Assembly (NCBI GenBank): GCA_021793405.1
Contig: JAJYSV010000002.1
Location: 1-64,000 of the forward strand
Length of the DNA stretch: 64,000 nt
Source: Acidobacteriota bacterium
GTDB lineage: Bacteria; Acidobacteriota; Terriglobia; Terriglobales; Acidobacteriaceae
Reading direction: 5' to 3'
Shown: positions 45,487 to 55,705 of the stretch, one piece after another
Numbering within the stretch: the first letter of the stretch is position 1
Layout of the letters: every line of letters begins with the position of its first letter
Notes under the pieces: generated by a model
What the model saw: only the letters and a program-made list of their open reading frames with translations
The model's database searches: none
Told to the model about the DNA's origin: nothing
Position numbers and translations under genes: made by a program

Positions 45487-48285
45487 TCAGCCGGTGTTGC
45501 GTAGACCCGCCGCAATGCCGTTAATGGTCGCGGCAATCGCACGTTGCAGGATATCGCTAGAATCGCCGGCACGTTTGCGGCGCAACAGTTCCACCTGGAT
45601 CAGGCTCATGGGATCGACGTAGGGATTGCGCAGGCGAATGGAGCGCAGCAGGACCGGATTGGTTTCGAGCAGAAGTTTCTGTCGCGTCACGGCGAGGACA
45701 GCGCGACGCGTACTTTCATATTCCGACTCAAGCCGGGTGAATACGCGGTCTCGAACCGAAGGGTCGTGCACGAGCAATGAATACTGCTTGGCGACATGGA
45801 AGTCTGCCTTGGCCAAGGATAGTTCCACGTTGCGAATGAGGTCGATAAACAATGGAAACTCGCGCATCATGTGCTGGAGCACGGGCAGGTTACCCTGTTC
45901 TATCGATCGCTCGAGCGCATGGCCCACTCCGAACCATCCCGGCACGCCATGGCGGCTCTGCATCCAGCCGAACACCCACGGAATCGCGCGAAGGTCGGCA
46001 AAGTTGCTCTTCGCCTTGCGGCGCACGGGACGCGAACCGATGCGGGCAAATTCCAACTCATTGATGGGTGTGGCCTCGCCGAAGTATTCGAGCACCGTTT
46101 CATCTTCCGGTATGTTCTGGCGGTAATAACGGTAGGCGATAGCGGAGAGTTCATCGAGGACCTGTTCCCAGCCGGGCAACATTTCTCCGGTGCGATGGCC
46201 GCCTGGACGGCGTGCCTCCGGACGCGCCAACGCGTCCAGCGATGCTGCCACCATCAACTCGAGGTTCCATTCCGCGAGCACGACGTCGGAGTATTTCCAG
46301 TGCAGGACCTCGCCCTGTTCGGTGATGCGGATTTCTCCGTTGAAATCGCCGATGGGCTGGGCATAGATGGCGCGATGCGTGGGCGCGCCGCCGCGACCCA
46401 CTGTTCCTCCGCGGCCGTGGAACAGGCGCAGGTCCACGCCGCATTCGCGGGCGACGGCGTGCAGTGCGCGATGCGTTTTGTATAGCTCCCAGGTACTGGT
46501 GAGCATGCCACCATCTTTGTTCGAATCGGAGTAGCCAAGCATCACTTCCTGGCGGCGATTCCAGGACTCCAATAGTGGTTGATAGGCTGGCGTGGTCCAT
46601 ATTTCGCGGCAGATGGAAGCGGCGCCACGCAAATCCTCAATGGACTCGAACAGCGGCACGACGCGGATGGCGGCGCGATCTTCTCCGGCGATGCAGGAGA
46701 CTTGATGGATGCGCGCAAGATGCAGGACGCGCCAGACATCTTCCGCGCCGGTGGCGCCGCTAATGACGAATTGCTGCATCGTCTCCGCGGGCTCCTGCTG
46801 CTGTATCCGGGCCATGGCGCGAAAGGTAGCGAGTACGTCGGCGGTCTCCTGCGAAAGCGGGCTGGCGAAATTTTCTCGGGACGCTTGTTCCGTGCAATTT
46901 TCTTCAATCTCGCTGAGGGTCTGGGTAAGCTGGCGGGCATGCTGACGGATGTCCAGCGTGTGCAAATGCAAACCGAATGTGCGGACTTCGCGCACCAATG
47001 GATCGATGAGCGTGCGTGCGAGGCGAAGTCCTTTTTTCTCAGCCAGACTGTCTCGAAGCAGATGCAGGTCCTCCAATAATTCCTGGCTGGAGCGATACGG
47101 CTGTAAGGTCGCGCAGGCTGAGGCATCATGCAGTTCATGCGCGGACGCTTCCAGGCGCATGCGAATGCACAGAACAAACCGCCGATGCAGTTCATGGGGG
47201 TAACGACCCTCGATGCCGGCTCCGGAGCGCTCCAGATGCGACATATACCATTGCAGTTTGCGTTGCAGCGCCGGGGCCAGATCCACCCGCTGCGCCGAAG
47301 GTGTCAGCAGGTCGAGGATTAACTGGATGCGCGCGCAATAGTGCTCAATCAATTTGCGGCGGGCCATGGTAATGGCTTGCCACGTCACCTCCGGCGTGAC
47401 GAAGGGGTTCCCGTCGCGATCGCCGCCAATCCAGGAGCCGAATCGAATCACCTGCGGTAAGTCGTTCGGTTCGACTTTGATTCCGTATTCGTCACGGAGC
47501 GCACCGGCAATTTCTTCAAAGAGCTGGGGCAGCGTTTCGAAGATGGCAATGTCGTAATAATCGAGGCCAAGTTTGATTTCATTTTGCACGGTCGGTCGAT
47601 GGCTGCGAACTTCGTCGGTCTGCCATAGAGCTGTGATCTCCGCCAGAATGTCCTCTTCGCGGGCGGCGAGTTCCTCATCCTGCAAGGGAATCTGATTGAG
47701 GCTTTCGAGGGTCTCGCCGAGGCGCCGTCGTTTGAACAGGACAGAGCGCCGCGCGACTTCAGTGGGGTGGGCGGTAAACACAGGAATGACGCAAATCTTC
47801 GCGAGGAATTCCATCGCCTCGCTAGCGGTGATGCCCGCCTCGCGCATGCGTCGCAACGTACCGCGCATTTCGCCGGGCTGGGGTGCGCTCTGACTGCCGC
47901 GCAGGCGGTGTGCCCGACGGCGACGCTTGCGATGATTCGTTTCCGCCAGGTTGATCAGTTCAAAGTAGAAGCCGAAGGCTCGCGTTAATTGCTCGGAAAA
48001 TCCCGTGTCAAAATTCTGAATGCGCGCGATGGCTTCAGACAAAAGCGAATCGGCTTTTTGTGTGTCGCCTTGCAGGCGCGCTTCCCGGCCCTCTGTGGTG
48101 AGGCGGCGCAAATCTTCTACAGCCTGGAACAGCGCATCGCCCCCCTGTTCGCGAAGGACGCGGCCCAGCAGCGTGCCGAGGGAGCGAACATCGCGGCGCA
48201 GCGGAGCTTCCTTGCGCTCAGGGTCAAAGGACTGCAGCTCTTCCAGGCGTTCCGCCCAGTTTTCCGGTTTCCACAGAAGATCCAT
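45487..48285 (-). CDS. ppc: Phosphoenolpyruvate carboxylase
   Basis: The enzyme of about 932 residues forms oxaloacetate from PEP and bicarbonate. Catalytic and signature motifs are intact: VFTAHPTE (catalytic His), IGGDRDGNPFVT, GYSDSNKDGG, LRLFHGRGGTVGRGGAPTH and, at the C-terminus, the NTG end typical of the family. I start it at the ATG at 48285 (MDLLWKPENW); another ATG at 48297 is possible and neither has a clear ribosome-binding site. The open frame to 48816 is antisense overlap with the ABC-F gene and is not coding. Confidence 0.95.
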   Translation of the reverse strand: MDLLWKPENWAERLEELQSFDPERKEAPLRRDVRSLGTLLGRVLREQGGDALFQAVEDLRRLTTEGREARLQGDTQKADSLLSEAIARIQNFDTGFSEQLTRAFGFYFELINLAETNHRKRRRRAHRLRGSQSAPQPGEMRGTLRRMREAGITASEAMEFLAKICVIPVFTAHPTEVARRSVLFKRRRLGETLESLNQIPLQDEELAAREEDILAEITALWQTDEVRSHRPTVQNEIKLGLDYYDIAIFETLPQLFEEIAGALRDEYGIKVEPNDLPQVIRFGSWIGGDRDGNPFVTPEVTWQAITMARRKLIEHYCARIQLILDLLTPSAQRVDLAPALQRKLQWYMSHLERSGAGIEGRYPHELHRRFVLCIRMRLEASAHELHDASACATLQPYRSSQELLEDLHLLRDSLAEKKGLRLARTLIDPLVREVRTFGLHLHTLDIRQHARQLTQTLSEIEENCTEQASRENFASPLSQETADVLATFRAMARIQQQEPAETMQQFVISGATGAEDVWRVLHLARIHQVSCIAGEDRAAIRVVPLFESIEDLRGAASICREIWTTPAYQPLLESWNRRQEVMLGYSDSNKDGGMLTSTWELYKTHRALHAVARECGVDLRLFHGRGGTVGRGGAPTHRAIYAQPIGDFNGEIRITEQGEVLHWKYSDVVLAEWNLELMVAASLDALARPEARRPGGHRTGEMLPGWEQVLDELSAIAYRYYRQNIPEDETVLEYFGEATPINELEFARIGSRPVRRKAKSNFADLRAIPWVFGWMQSRHGVPGWFGVGHALERSIEQGNLPVLQHMMREFPLFIDLIRNVELSLAKADFHVAKQYSLLVHDPSVRDRVFTRLESEYESTRRAVLAVTRQKLLLETNPVLLRSIRLRNPYVDPMSLIQVELLRRKRAGDSSDILQRAIAATINGIAAGLRNTG

Positions 48286-48334
48286 ACGTATCTGCATTAT
48301 GCAGGAGGGAGTGGACAGTTTCCTACGCGTTTGG

Positions 48335-50299
48335 CTAAGAAATTTCCGCCCGCTCTTCGATCTGCATGATGAGTTCTTCCCATTCCGCAAGCAGCGCTGC
48401 ATGTTCGGCGCGAAGGCCGTCAAGTTGACGCTGCTGAGTTTGGTATTGCTCCGCGGAGACGTAGACGCCCATCTGCTGTTGAATCGTCTGGATGGCCGCT
48501 TCCGTGCGGGGAATTTCCTCTTCGAGGGTGGAGCAGCGGTCCTGCATCTGTCGCAGCCGGATGGGATTGATGCGCTTGACGCGGGTCTCGTCCTTTGGCG
48601 GATCGGTGGCAAGGGGTTGTTGGCCAGTGGCGGATAAGTTGCCGTTGGATTTTTTAAAATCTGGCGGAGAGGCCAGTGCGGACTGCGCTTCCGCTTGCCT
48701 GGAAGTCTGCCACAAATAATCTTCATAATTGCCGGCGTACACACGAACGGCGCCAGCTCGAATTTCAAAGACCCGGGTCGCGAGAGCGTCAATAAAGGCG
48801 CGATCGTGGGAGACAAACACGACGGTCCCAGTGAAGTTACGGATTGCCTCTAACAGCACTTCCTTGGCGCGCATGTCGAGGTGATTCGTCGGTTCATCGA
48901 GCAGCAGGAAATTCGCCGGGCTGACCAGCAGCCGGGCCAGTGCATACCGATTGCGTTCACCGCCGGAAAGGACTCCGAGTTGCTTGAATACGTCGTCGCC
49001 TGAAAATAGGAAGCACCCCAGGAGGCTGCGCAACTCTGTTTGCGGGATCCTCGGCGCGCTGCGTCCGATGTCATCAAGCATGCGGGCATCGGCGTCCAGC
49101 TCTTTGTACTGATCCTGCGCGAAGTATTGCAGCACCACGTTATGTCCGAGGCGAATCTGGCCGGTCGTGGGTTCGTCGAGCGCGGCAAGCAGACGGATCA
49201 GCGTCGATTTGCCCGCGCCATTGGGACCGACCAATGCGATGCGCTCACCTCGTTCGATGGTGAACTGGACATCGGAAAATACATGTTTCGCTCCGTAGCT
49301 CTTGCTGATCTGTTGCGCCTCGGCCACGGCGCGTCCGCTGGCGGGCGGCTGCGGGAAGGTAAAGTGAATCTCGGATTCCTGCGGAGGCAACTCGATCCGC
49401 TCGATGCGCTGCAGTTCTTTAACGCGGCTTTGTACCTGGCGCGCCTTGGTTGCCTGCGCGCGGAAGCGGGTGATGAAGGCTTCCAGATGTTCAATATGTT
49501 CGCGCTGATGACGATAGGCGGCTTCGAGTTGGGACTGGCGTTCGGCCTTCTGCTGAAGGTATTTTTCGTAGTTGCCGGTATAGCTATAGAGGCCGCGATT
49601 CCACAGTTCGACAATCTTGTTGGTGGCAACATCGAGAAAAAAGCGATCATGCGAAACCAAGACATACGCGTATGGGTAGGAGCGGAGATAGCCTTCGAGC
49701 CAGTTCCTTGCTTCCAGATCCAAGTGGTTTGTGGGTTCATCCAGGAGCAGGAGATCGGGCTTTTCGAGGAGCAACTTGGCCAGCGCAATTCGCATCTGCC
49801 AGCCGCCGGAAAATTCCTCTGTCTTCCGCTGCCAGTCTTCTTTCAGGAAGCCGAGTCCTGAGAGCACGGTTCCGACGCGAGCTTCCATCGTATATCCATC
49901 CTGCGCGTGGAATTGGGCATCGCTCCGCGCCAACTGATCGATGACGGAAACATACTCGGGGGAATGTGGGGAGAGGTCTGCAAGCCGCGAATGCAGTTCT
50001 TGAATTGTGCGCTCGAGCACCTGCGTCTTTTCGAACGCGGACAAGCATTCTTCGAAAACCGAGCGGCCATGCAACTGCAATCCATCCTGAGGAAGATAGC
50101 CGAAGGTCATGCCGCCGGTCGATTCCAAGGAACCATCATCCAGCGAGTCAAGCCCGGCCAGAATTCGCAGTAGCGTGGACTTGCCGGTGCCGTTGCCGCC
50201 GACCAGGCCAGTGCGGTCCCCGGGGGTTATCTGCCAGTCGACCTTTTCGAAGAGGAGTTTGTGGCCGAAGCGCTTGCCGGCGCGGGTCAGTTGCAGCAT
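48335..50299 (-). CDS. ABC-F family ATP-binding protein
   Basis: The 654-residue protein has two ATP-binding domains without membrane segments. The first has Walker A GGNGTGKST and signature SGGWQMR; the second has Walker A GPNGAGKST and signature SGGERNR. The ABC-F linker between them (RFRAQATKARQVQSRVKELQ) is present, and a C-terminal coiled coil occupies about 590-650. Members act on the ribosome. It precedes ppc by 49 bases on the same strand. The Uup-like subgroup is likely, but the precise subgroup cannot be fixed here. Confidence 0.92.
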   Translation of the reverse strand: MLQLTRAGKRFGHKLLFEKVDWQITPGDRTGLVGGNGTGKSTLLRILAGLDSLDDGSLESTGGMTFGYLPQDGLQLHGRSVFEECLSAFEKTQVLERTIQELHSRLADLSPHSPEYVSVIDQLARSDAQFHAQDGYTMEARVGTVLSGLGFLKEDWQRKTEEFSGGWQMRIALAKLLLEKPDLLLLDEPTNHLDLEARNWLEGYLRSYPYAYVLVSHDRFFLDVATNKIVELWNRGLYSYTGNYEKYLQQKAERQSQLEAAYRHQREHIEHLEAFITRFRAQATKARQVQSRVKELQRIERIELPPQESEIHFTFPQPPASGRAVAEAQQISKSYGAKHVFSDVQFTIERGERIALVGPNGAGKSTLIRLLAALDEPTTGQIRLGHNVVLQYFAQDQYKELDADARMLDDIGRSAPRIPQTELRSLLGCFLFSGDDVFKQLGVLSGGERNRYALARLLVSPANFLLLDEPTNHLDMRAKEVLLEAIRNFTGTVVFVSHDRAFIDALATRVFEIRAGAVRVYAGNYEDYLWQTSRQAEAQSALASPPDFKKSNGNLSATGQQPLATDPPKDETRVKRINPIRLRQMQDRCSTLEEEIPRTEAAIQTIQQQMGVYVSAEQYQTQQRQLDGLRAEHAALLAEWEELIMQIEERAEIS

Positions 50300-50506
50300 G
50301 ATATTCGCGCCCGAAGCGCCGCGTGAAACCGCATATAACTTATTGTCGCATTCCCTGTTTCGGTAGGGATACGCAAGGTTACCGTTCGCGATCACTGCGG
50401 TGCGACGAAAAACCACCCTGGGTGGTTTGGCCGCATTTTGCGGGGCGGGCAGGGGTCCTGTGCAGGTTGATATACTCGCTACTAATCACACTGGAAGATT
50501 TGGACC

Positions 50507-52030
50507 ATGCGCATCCCTTACCCAACGCGAATTAACATCAATCATGTACTCATCGTGGTGTTGTTGCTGCTGTTCGCGCAACTGCTGGACGGTACTGACC
50601 CTGTTTTCGCGTTTCTAGGATCGCTGGCCATCGTTTTCAGCGCCCTTGCATTCAACATCCTGAATGGGCTGGGAACGGTGAGCGGAGCCTATGTAATTTT
50701 CATGGCGATTCCTACATTTGTCGGCTTGATCTTTGTGAAGGTGCTGACATGGGAGCCGTCGAATCGTCATTTCGAACAACCACTGATCACGATTGCGGCC
50801 ACTGCGGTTGGATGGGCAGGGATTCTAATGGCTGCGGGCCTGAGCCGCAGATTTTCCACCAGGCGCAATATTGTTCGTTTCACTGCGCGAGATCTCGAAA
50901 ACCTCAAGAATACGTCCGCGGGCTTGCTGGTGATTGGATTGTTCAGTCAGATTCTTCTGACGAATTACAACACGGGCGGCAGCGGAACCGTCTGGACTGC
51001 TCTGAACCAGTTGAACATCTTCATCCCGATGGCGACGATTCTCGCTACATATTATGAGATTTGCATCAGCCGCGGACAACGCAGCATGAACTGGATTGTT
51101 CTGGCCAGCATCCTGTATGTTGCCGGCTTTGGTTTCATCGCGGCTTCCAAGGAGGGGATGTATGCACCATTTCTCTCGTATTTTCTGGTTTGTGGAGCGC
51201 TCGAATATCGTTTTCGACCGCTGCAAGTGATCGCCATTCTCGGGTGGCTGGCCATCGCCGTCGGTTTTCTATTCCCGTGGGCGCAATACGCCCGGGCCAT
51301 GACCCGCCAGTCAACGCTTACCGGCACTGTGGAAGCAACGATCAGTTTGCTAAGGAATCCAAGCACCATTCCCGCGATGTATGCGTGGTACGCCGATTCC
51401 TTAAAGTCGAATGAGGACGTCAACCAAGTCTCGCTCTGCTACGACCATCCGGAGGGCCTGATGGATCGCGAGTCCCTGATCTGTCAGGATGACAGGCTCA
51501 TTGACATTACGCAGCATACCGGGCCCGTCGGTCCAGATTATTTGATCGACGGTTTCGAAATGGTGGTTCCGCATATGCTCTGGCCGGGGCGCGCCAATCT
51601 TTCGTTGGGAAACGTCTACGGACGTGAGACGGGCGAATCCAGCTCGGAGGACTATACGACCTCGGTTGCGTTCGCGCCGATTGGCGATGCCTATCGTGAG
51701 TTTGGCTGGTCGGGCGTTGTCGTCGTGATGCCAATCATGTATTTTTTTACGTTCGTCATTCTGAATGGAGTCTTTGGCGACGCTCGCGAGAGTCCATGGG
51801 GACTGGTTCTGGTTTCCTATGCTGCCTTCGCCGCGCCTGGCCTGCTGTTGCCCGTCCATCCGCAACTGTGGGGTCATTACATTCCCCTGATACTTTTTGT
51901 GATGTGGCTGACGCGGTATGTCGCTCCTCAGGTCGCGGTGATGTTCGGCTTCAGGAAAATACAGGCGAAAATTGTCTTGCCAGGCGCGGAGCTGGTGCCA
52001 AAGGGAAGAGAAGTCCGCACCACCCTGTGA
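50507..52030 (+). CDS. Polytopic membrane protein, polymerase-like
   Basis: The 507-residue protein has about ten hydrophobic helices: several between residues 10 and 245 (HVLIVVLLLLFAQLL, LILMAAGLSRR region) and three near 400-475. Between them is a large loop of about 120 residues (about 270-390) facing one side of the membrane. The layout resembles O-antigen or oligosaccharide repeat-unit polymerases. No short motif proves it. No sugar-polymer biosynthesis cluster is adjacent, since the next genes are an ABC-F protein and an esterase. Confidence 0.65.
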   Translation: MRIPYPTRININHVLIVVLLLLFAQLLDGTDPVFAFLGSLAIVFSALAFNILNGLGTVSGAYVIFMAIPTFVGLIFVKVLTWEPSNRHFEQPLITIAATAVGWAGILMAAGLSRRFSTRRNIVRFTARDLENLKNTSAGLLVIGLFSQILLTNYNTGGSGTVWTALNQLNIFIPMATILATYYEICISRGQRSMNWIVLASILYVAGFGFIAASKEGMYAPFLSYFLVCGALEYRFRPLQVIAILGWLAIAVGFLFPWAQYARAMTRQSTLTGTVEATISLLRNPSTIPAMYAWYADSLKSNEDVNQVSLCYDHPEGLMDRESLICQDDRLIDITQHTGPVGPDYLIDGFEMVVPHMLWPGRANLSLGNVYGRETGESSSEDYTTSVAFAPIGDAYREFGWSGVVVVMPIMYFFTFVILNGVFGDARESPWGLVLVSYAAFAAPGLLLPVHPQLWGHYIPLILFVMWLTRYVAPQVAVMFGFRKIQAKIVLPGAELVPKGREVRTTL

Positions 52031-52079
52031 ACAGGTAAGGCCATCCGGTTGGGGCTCGATCTAACCTTTGGTCTGCGAA

Positions 52080-53963
52080 TTATCCTGGCGATGCCGCAGG
52101 CAGCACGATGGGCGTCTTCGAAACAGGCATTCCAACGGTTTTGACTCTGCGGCGATAGACCGCGTTGCCCGTAGAAACGTAGAGTGACTGGAGATCGGGG
52201 CCACCGAAACAAATCCCGGCCAACTGGCTGTCGGCTACCGGCAAAATGGTTCTGACCCGTCCGTTACGATCGAAAATCTGCACGCCCATGCGCGTTGCAG
52301 CGTAGGTTGAGCCGTCGCGATCCATGCATATTTGTCCGACACCGCTATCGTTTGCGGTGTCGGGAACGTGGAACCAGTAGAATGGCTCGCCATATTGTAA
52401 GTCGCCGTTCGGCTGGACCCGGTAGCTGTACGCGTGATGACCTTTGCTCTCGGCGACGCACAGCCACAAGCCATCGGGCGTCAGAGAGATCCCGGATGGG
52501 CTGTTGAGACCCTCGGCGACGACGGATTTTGCGCCACTGGGGCGAATCAGCCAGACCTTGCCGGAGTGGGAAGCGGCGTCGTTGGGTTCCGTGACGTAGA
52601 TATTTCCGGAATGGGTGACCGTCAGACCCGCCCCGCGTATATTTTCGGTGACGACAGACGCGTGACCTTGCTGATTGAGCGCAAGGACTCTACCCGTCGC
52701 AGTTTCGGCGACGTAGAGGCGTCCATCGGGGCCGAACGCAATTCCGTTATTCCCTGGGCTGACGGTTGCGAATTTTTCGGTGGCGCCACTCGCGTCCATG
52801 CGATCGATTCTGCCGGTCCAGGGGTCCTGTAGATAGACTCGACCGGAAGCGTCACTGGCAAGGGCCGCAGCTATTGATAGCGAATTCAATACGGACGGGC
52901 TGCGATAAATCGGAGCGTCTGCGGTTTGTCTTGCGAGTGCGGCGATGCCGGCGAGCACAGGTTCCCATCCTTGCTGTGGTTGCAACACGGTTCGGAGCAT
53001 GGAATTTTTGCTGGTTCCAGCTTCGACGGGTTTGGGCCAATCCTTCCACAGCCACCGCATCACGTCGGGCAGGATCGATTGGCCGTGAGTGCCCTCATGT
53101 CCCAGCACTCCCCAGGCGTGATTTACTTCATAGCCGGCAAATGTCAGGGCGCGCTCCATCTCCTGATTGCTCATCCACCAGTCGCCAAATTCGAGTCCTC
53201 CCGGCCAGCCATCCTCGCTGCCATCCTGAAGAAACACGCGCAACGGTTTGGGTTCCGTTTTCCTGACCAGGACTGGATAGCGATCTCCTCCGCGCATGCC
53301 GACAAAGGTTCCAATCATGCTGTACACACGGCGGAATGCGCCGGGACGCTGCCAGGCGACGGTGAAGGAACCGATGCCGCCGGTACTGCCTCCCATAATT
53401 CCGCGATCGTTGGGATCAGCCGAGAGGCGAATCGGGACTCCCGCGGGTGTTGTCCGTTGCTCGACTGCCGGAAACACTTCCTGTAGCAAAAAATCTGCCA
53501 GAACCTCAGACAAGCTATCGAACTCGAAGCTCCGATTGAAGCGAGGATTTTGCGGAGGGGTGGAAGACGGCGTTTCTCCCGGGTGAAGCCCGATGGCGAT
53601 TGTCACCGGCATTTCTTTCGCATGAATCAAGTTGTCGAGGACAATCGGGAGAGTATGGGAGATCTGATCGAGAGCGACCAGCACGCAGGCGGGTCGATCC
53701 GTTGTGTATTGCGCCGGGACGTATACCTCGACGGTACGATGGGTACCGGGAAAAAATTTCGATTCATTCATCGAAAAGCTGAAGAGCTTGCCGCTGGGCA
53801 CGCCGGGCTGAGGTTTCGAGTCCGGCCCGAGCGGATAGAGATTCTGATTTGCCGAGTCAATTATCTTGGTTTGGGGAGCAGATCCGGAAGCCAGTTGAGG
53901 TTGGGTCCATGCCGCCGTGACACTGGCTGCTGCCGCGGATTTCAAAAACTCTCGTCGCTTCAC
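52080..53963 (-). CDS. Tat-exported esterase fused to SMP-30-like beta-propeller
   Basis: The 627-residue protein starts with a Tat signal (VKRREFLKSAAAASVTAAW; GTG at 53963). The first half is an alpha/beta-hydrolase of the enterochelin-esterase-like type with the nucleophile elbow GGSTGG near residue 200 and a His in HEGTHGQ. The second half (about 330-620) is a SMP-30/gluconolactonase-type six-bladed propeller (PDGRLYVAETATGRVLAL, TPDGLWLCVAES). The fusion suggests an exported enzyme that cleaves an ester or lactone of a sugar-linked substrate. The substrate is unknown. Confidence 0.8.
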   Translation of the reverse strand: MKRREFLKSAAAASVTAAWTQPQLASGSAPQTKIIDSANQNLYPLGPDSKPQPGVPSGKLFSFSMNESKFFPGTHRTVEVYVPAQYTTDRPACVLVALDQISHTLPIVLDNLIHAKEMPVTIAIGLHPGETPSSTPPQNPRFNRSFEFDSLSEVLADFLLQEVFPAVEQRTTPAGVPIRLSADPNDRGIMGGSTGGIGSFTVAWQRPGAFRRVYSMIGTFVGMRGGDRYPVLVRKTEPKPLRVFLQDGSEDGWPGGLEFGDWWMSNQEMERALTFAGYEVNHAWGVLGHEGTHGQSILPDVMRWLWKDWPKPVEAGTSKNSMLRTVLQPQQGWEPVLAGIAALARQTADAPIYRSPSVLNSLSIAAALASDASGRVYLQDPWTGRIDRMDASGATEKFATVSPGNNGIAFGPDGRLYVAETATGRVLALNQQGHASVVTENIRGAGLTVTHSGNIYVTEPNDAASHSGKVWLIRPSGAKSVVAEGLNSPSGISLTPDGLWLCVAESKGHHAYSYRVQPNGDLQYGEPFYWFHVPDTANDSGVGQICMDRDGSTYAATRMGVQIFDRNGRVRTILPVADSQLAGICFGGPDLQSLYVSTGNAVYRRRVKTVGMPVSKTPIVLPAASPG

Positions 53964-54047
53964 AAATTCATGGTCCCCCACATAACGAATCTCAAAATTC
54001 CACCCAGTATAAGCTTTCGAATCTTTGCATGACGAGACGCACAGCAA

Positions 54048-54086
54048 AAAGAAAGAGACGCGGCCATTGGCCGCGTCTCTTTCTTT
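54048..54086. terminator. Strong bidirectional terminator downstream of rho
   Basis: A perfect 18-base stem (54048-54065 with 54069-54086) and a 3-base loop contain a G+C core (GACGCGGCC) with A/T-rich outer ends, giving A- and T-tracts on both strands. It lies between the end of rho (54102) and the esterase fusion gene (start 53963), both on the minus strand. Confidence 0.85.
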
Positions 54087-54101
54087 AGCGAAGATATTTT
54101 T

Positions 54102-55352
54102 TTATAGCGCGTTCATGTTCTGCAGAAATTCAGAATTGTTGCGCGCTTTGCCCAGCTTATCGACCAGCAGTTCCATGGCTTCAACCGGCGAGAGCGGGTT
54201 CAGTACCTTGCGAACCAGCCAGGTGCGCTGCAATTCATCTTTGGGGATCAGCAATTCTTCCTTGCGCGTGCCGGAGCGTTGAATATCGATGGCAGGGAAG
54301 ACGCGCTTGTCGACCAGCTTGCGGTCGAGAATGACTTCCATATTGCCGGTGCCCTTGAACTCCTCAAAGATCACTTCGTCCATGCGCGATCCGGTATCGA
54401 CGAGCGCGGTGGCGATAATGGTCAGCGATCCGCCTTCTTCAATGTTGCGAGCGGCGCCGAAAAAGCGTTTTGGCCGCTGCAGAGCGTTCGAATCGACGCC
54501 GCCGGAGAGCACCTTACCGGAGGGCGGCACAATCGTGTTGTAGGCGCGTGCCAGGCGGGTGATGGAATCGAGCAGGATGACGACGTCGCGTTTATGCTCG
54601 ACCAGGCGCTTGGCTTTCTCGATGACCATTTCGGCCACCTGCACGTGGCGAACCGCAGGCTCGTCGAAGGTGGAACTGATGACTTCGCCCTTGACGGAGC
54701 GTTGCATGTCCGTGACTTCTTCCGGGCGCTCATCGATGAGCAGGACGATCAGCACGATTTCCGGATGATTGGTGGTGATAGAGTTGGCAATGGACTGGAG
54801 CAGCATGGTCTTGCCGGTGCGTGGCGGAGCGACGATCAAGCCGCGCTGTCCCTTGCCGACCGGCGTCAACAAGTCCATGACGCGGCCGCTGATGCTTTCG
54901 CGGACCGTCTCCATCTTGATGCGTTCCTGCGCGTAGAGAGGTGTGAGGTTGTCGAACAAGATCTTGTTGCGGGTCTCTTCCGGGGACTCGAAATTGATGG
55001 CTTCAATCTTGACCAGCGCGAAGTATTTTTCGCCTTCATGGGGCGGACGCACATTGCCGCTGATCGTATCGCCGGTTTTCAGGTCGAACTTGCGAATCTG
55101 CGACGGAGAAACGTAAATGTCGTCGGGACCGGGAAGGTAGTTGTAGTCGGGAGAGCGAAGAAAGCCATAGCCGTCGGGTAGAATCTCCAGGACGCCTTCG
55201 GCAAAGATGTGGCCCTCTTTCTCGCTCTGGGCCTGCAGGATCCGGAAGATCAGGTCTTGCTTGCGCAGTCCGCTGGCTCCAGGTATTTCGAGGGATCGCG
55301 CGATGCGCGTCAGTTCAGTGATGTTTTTTTCTTTTAGTTCTGCGATCGTCAT
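54102..55352 (-). CDS. rho: Transcription termination factor Rho
   Basis: The 416-residue protein has the usual order: N-terminal helical domain ([20 protein letters not shown]), cold-shock-like RNA-binding domain ([16 protein letters not shown]), Walker A ([11 protein letters not shown]), and Walker B and arginine-finger regions ([36 protein letters not shown]). A strong terminator follows. It is 134 bases downstream of rpoZ on the same strand. Confidence 0.97.
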   Translation of the reverse strand: MTIAELKEKNITELTRIARSLEIPGASGLRKQDLIFRILQAQSEKEGHIFAEGVLEILPDGYGFLRSPDYNYLPGPDDIYVSPSQIRKFDLKTGDTISGNVRPPHEGEKYFALVKIEAINFESPEETRNKILFDNLTPLYAQERIKMETVRESISGRVMDLLTPVGKGQRGLIVAPPRTGKTMLLQSIANSITTNHPEIVLIVLLIDERPEEVTDMQRSVKGEVISSTFDEPAVRHVQVAEMVIEKAKRLVEHKRDVVILLDSITRLARAYNTIVPPSGKVLSGGVDSNALQRPKRFFGAARNIEEGGSLTIIATALVDTGSRMDEVIFEEFKGTGNMEVILDRKLVDKRVFPAIDIQRSGTRKEELLIPKDELQRTWLVRKVLNPLSPVEAMELLVDKLGKARNNSEFLQNMNAL

Positions 55353-55486
55353 AAATATTTTTCAGGTGGATTTTCGGATGGTGGTTTTGAGGTGGAGACA
55401 GTAGGAAGCGGTATGGATAGGAAGTCTAATTTTGTACTGGGGAAAATCGAACGCGGGGCAGGCCGGGGGGAGGAACGGCACGCAGC

Positions 55487-55705
55487 TTACGCTGCGCGAC
55501 GTTCTTGCTTACGAGCCTGCTCGACGGCTACAGTACTTTCGCCCAAAGGATTCGAATGATGAAAGCGAATCAAGACGTCATTCATCGTATCCTGCAGACG
55601 TGTGGTCGGCTTGTGCAATTTGCGAGCCGCTTTGGAAGCAAGCTGACACAGCTCGTAGCGGTTGCGGACGTAGGTCAAAGCGCCAAATATTAGTTCGGAG
55701 CGCAT
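55487..55705 (-). CDS. rpoZ: RNA polymerase omega subunit
   Basis: The 72-residue protein resembles the omega subunits of Acidobacteriota: RYELCQLASKAARKLHKPTTRLQDTMNDVLIRF, matching the conserved helical core near residues 16-48. AGAGG lies upstream of the ATG. It sits upstream of rho. The short length is usual for the family in these bacteria. Confidence 0.82.
   Translation of the reverse strand: MRSELIFGALTYVRNRYELCQLASKAARKLHKPTTRLQDTMNDVLIRFHHSNPLGESTVAVEQARKQERRAA

Noticed and set aside
48286-48816. Long N-terminal extension of ppc
   Set aside because: These bases code for the C-terminus of the ABC-F protein in another frame on the same strand.
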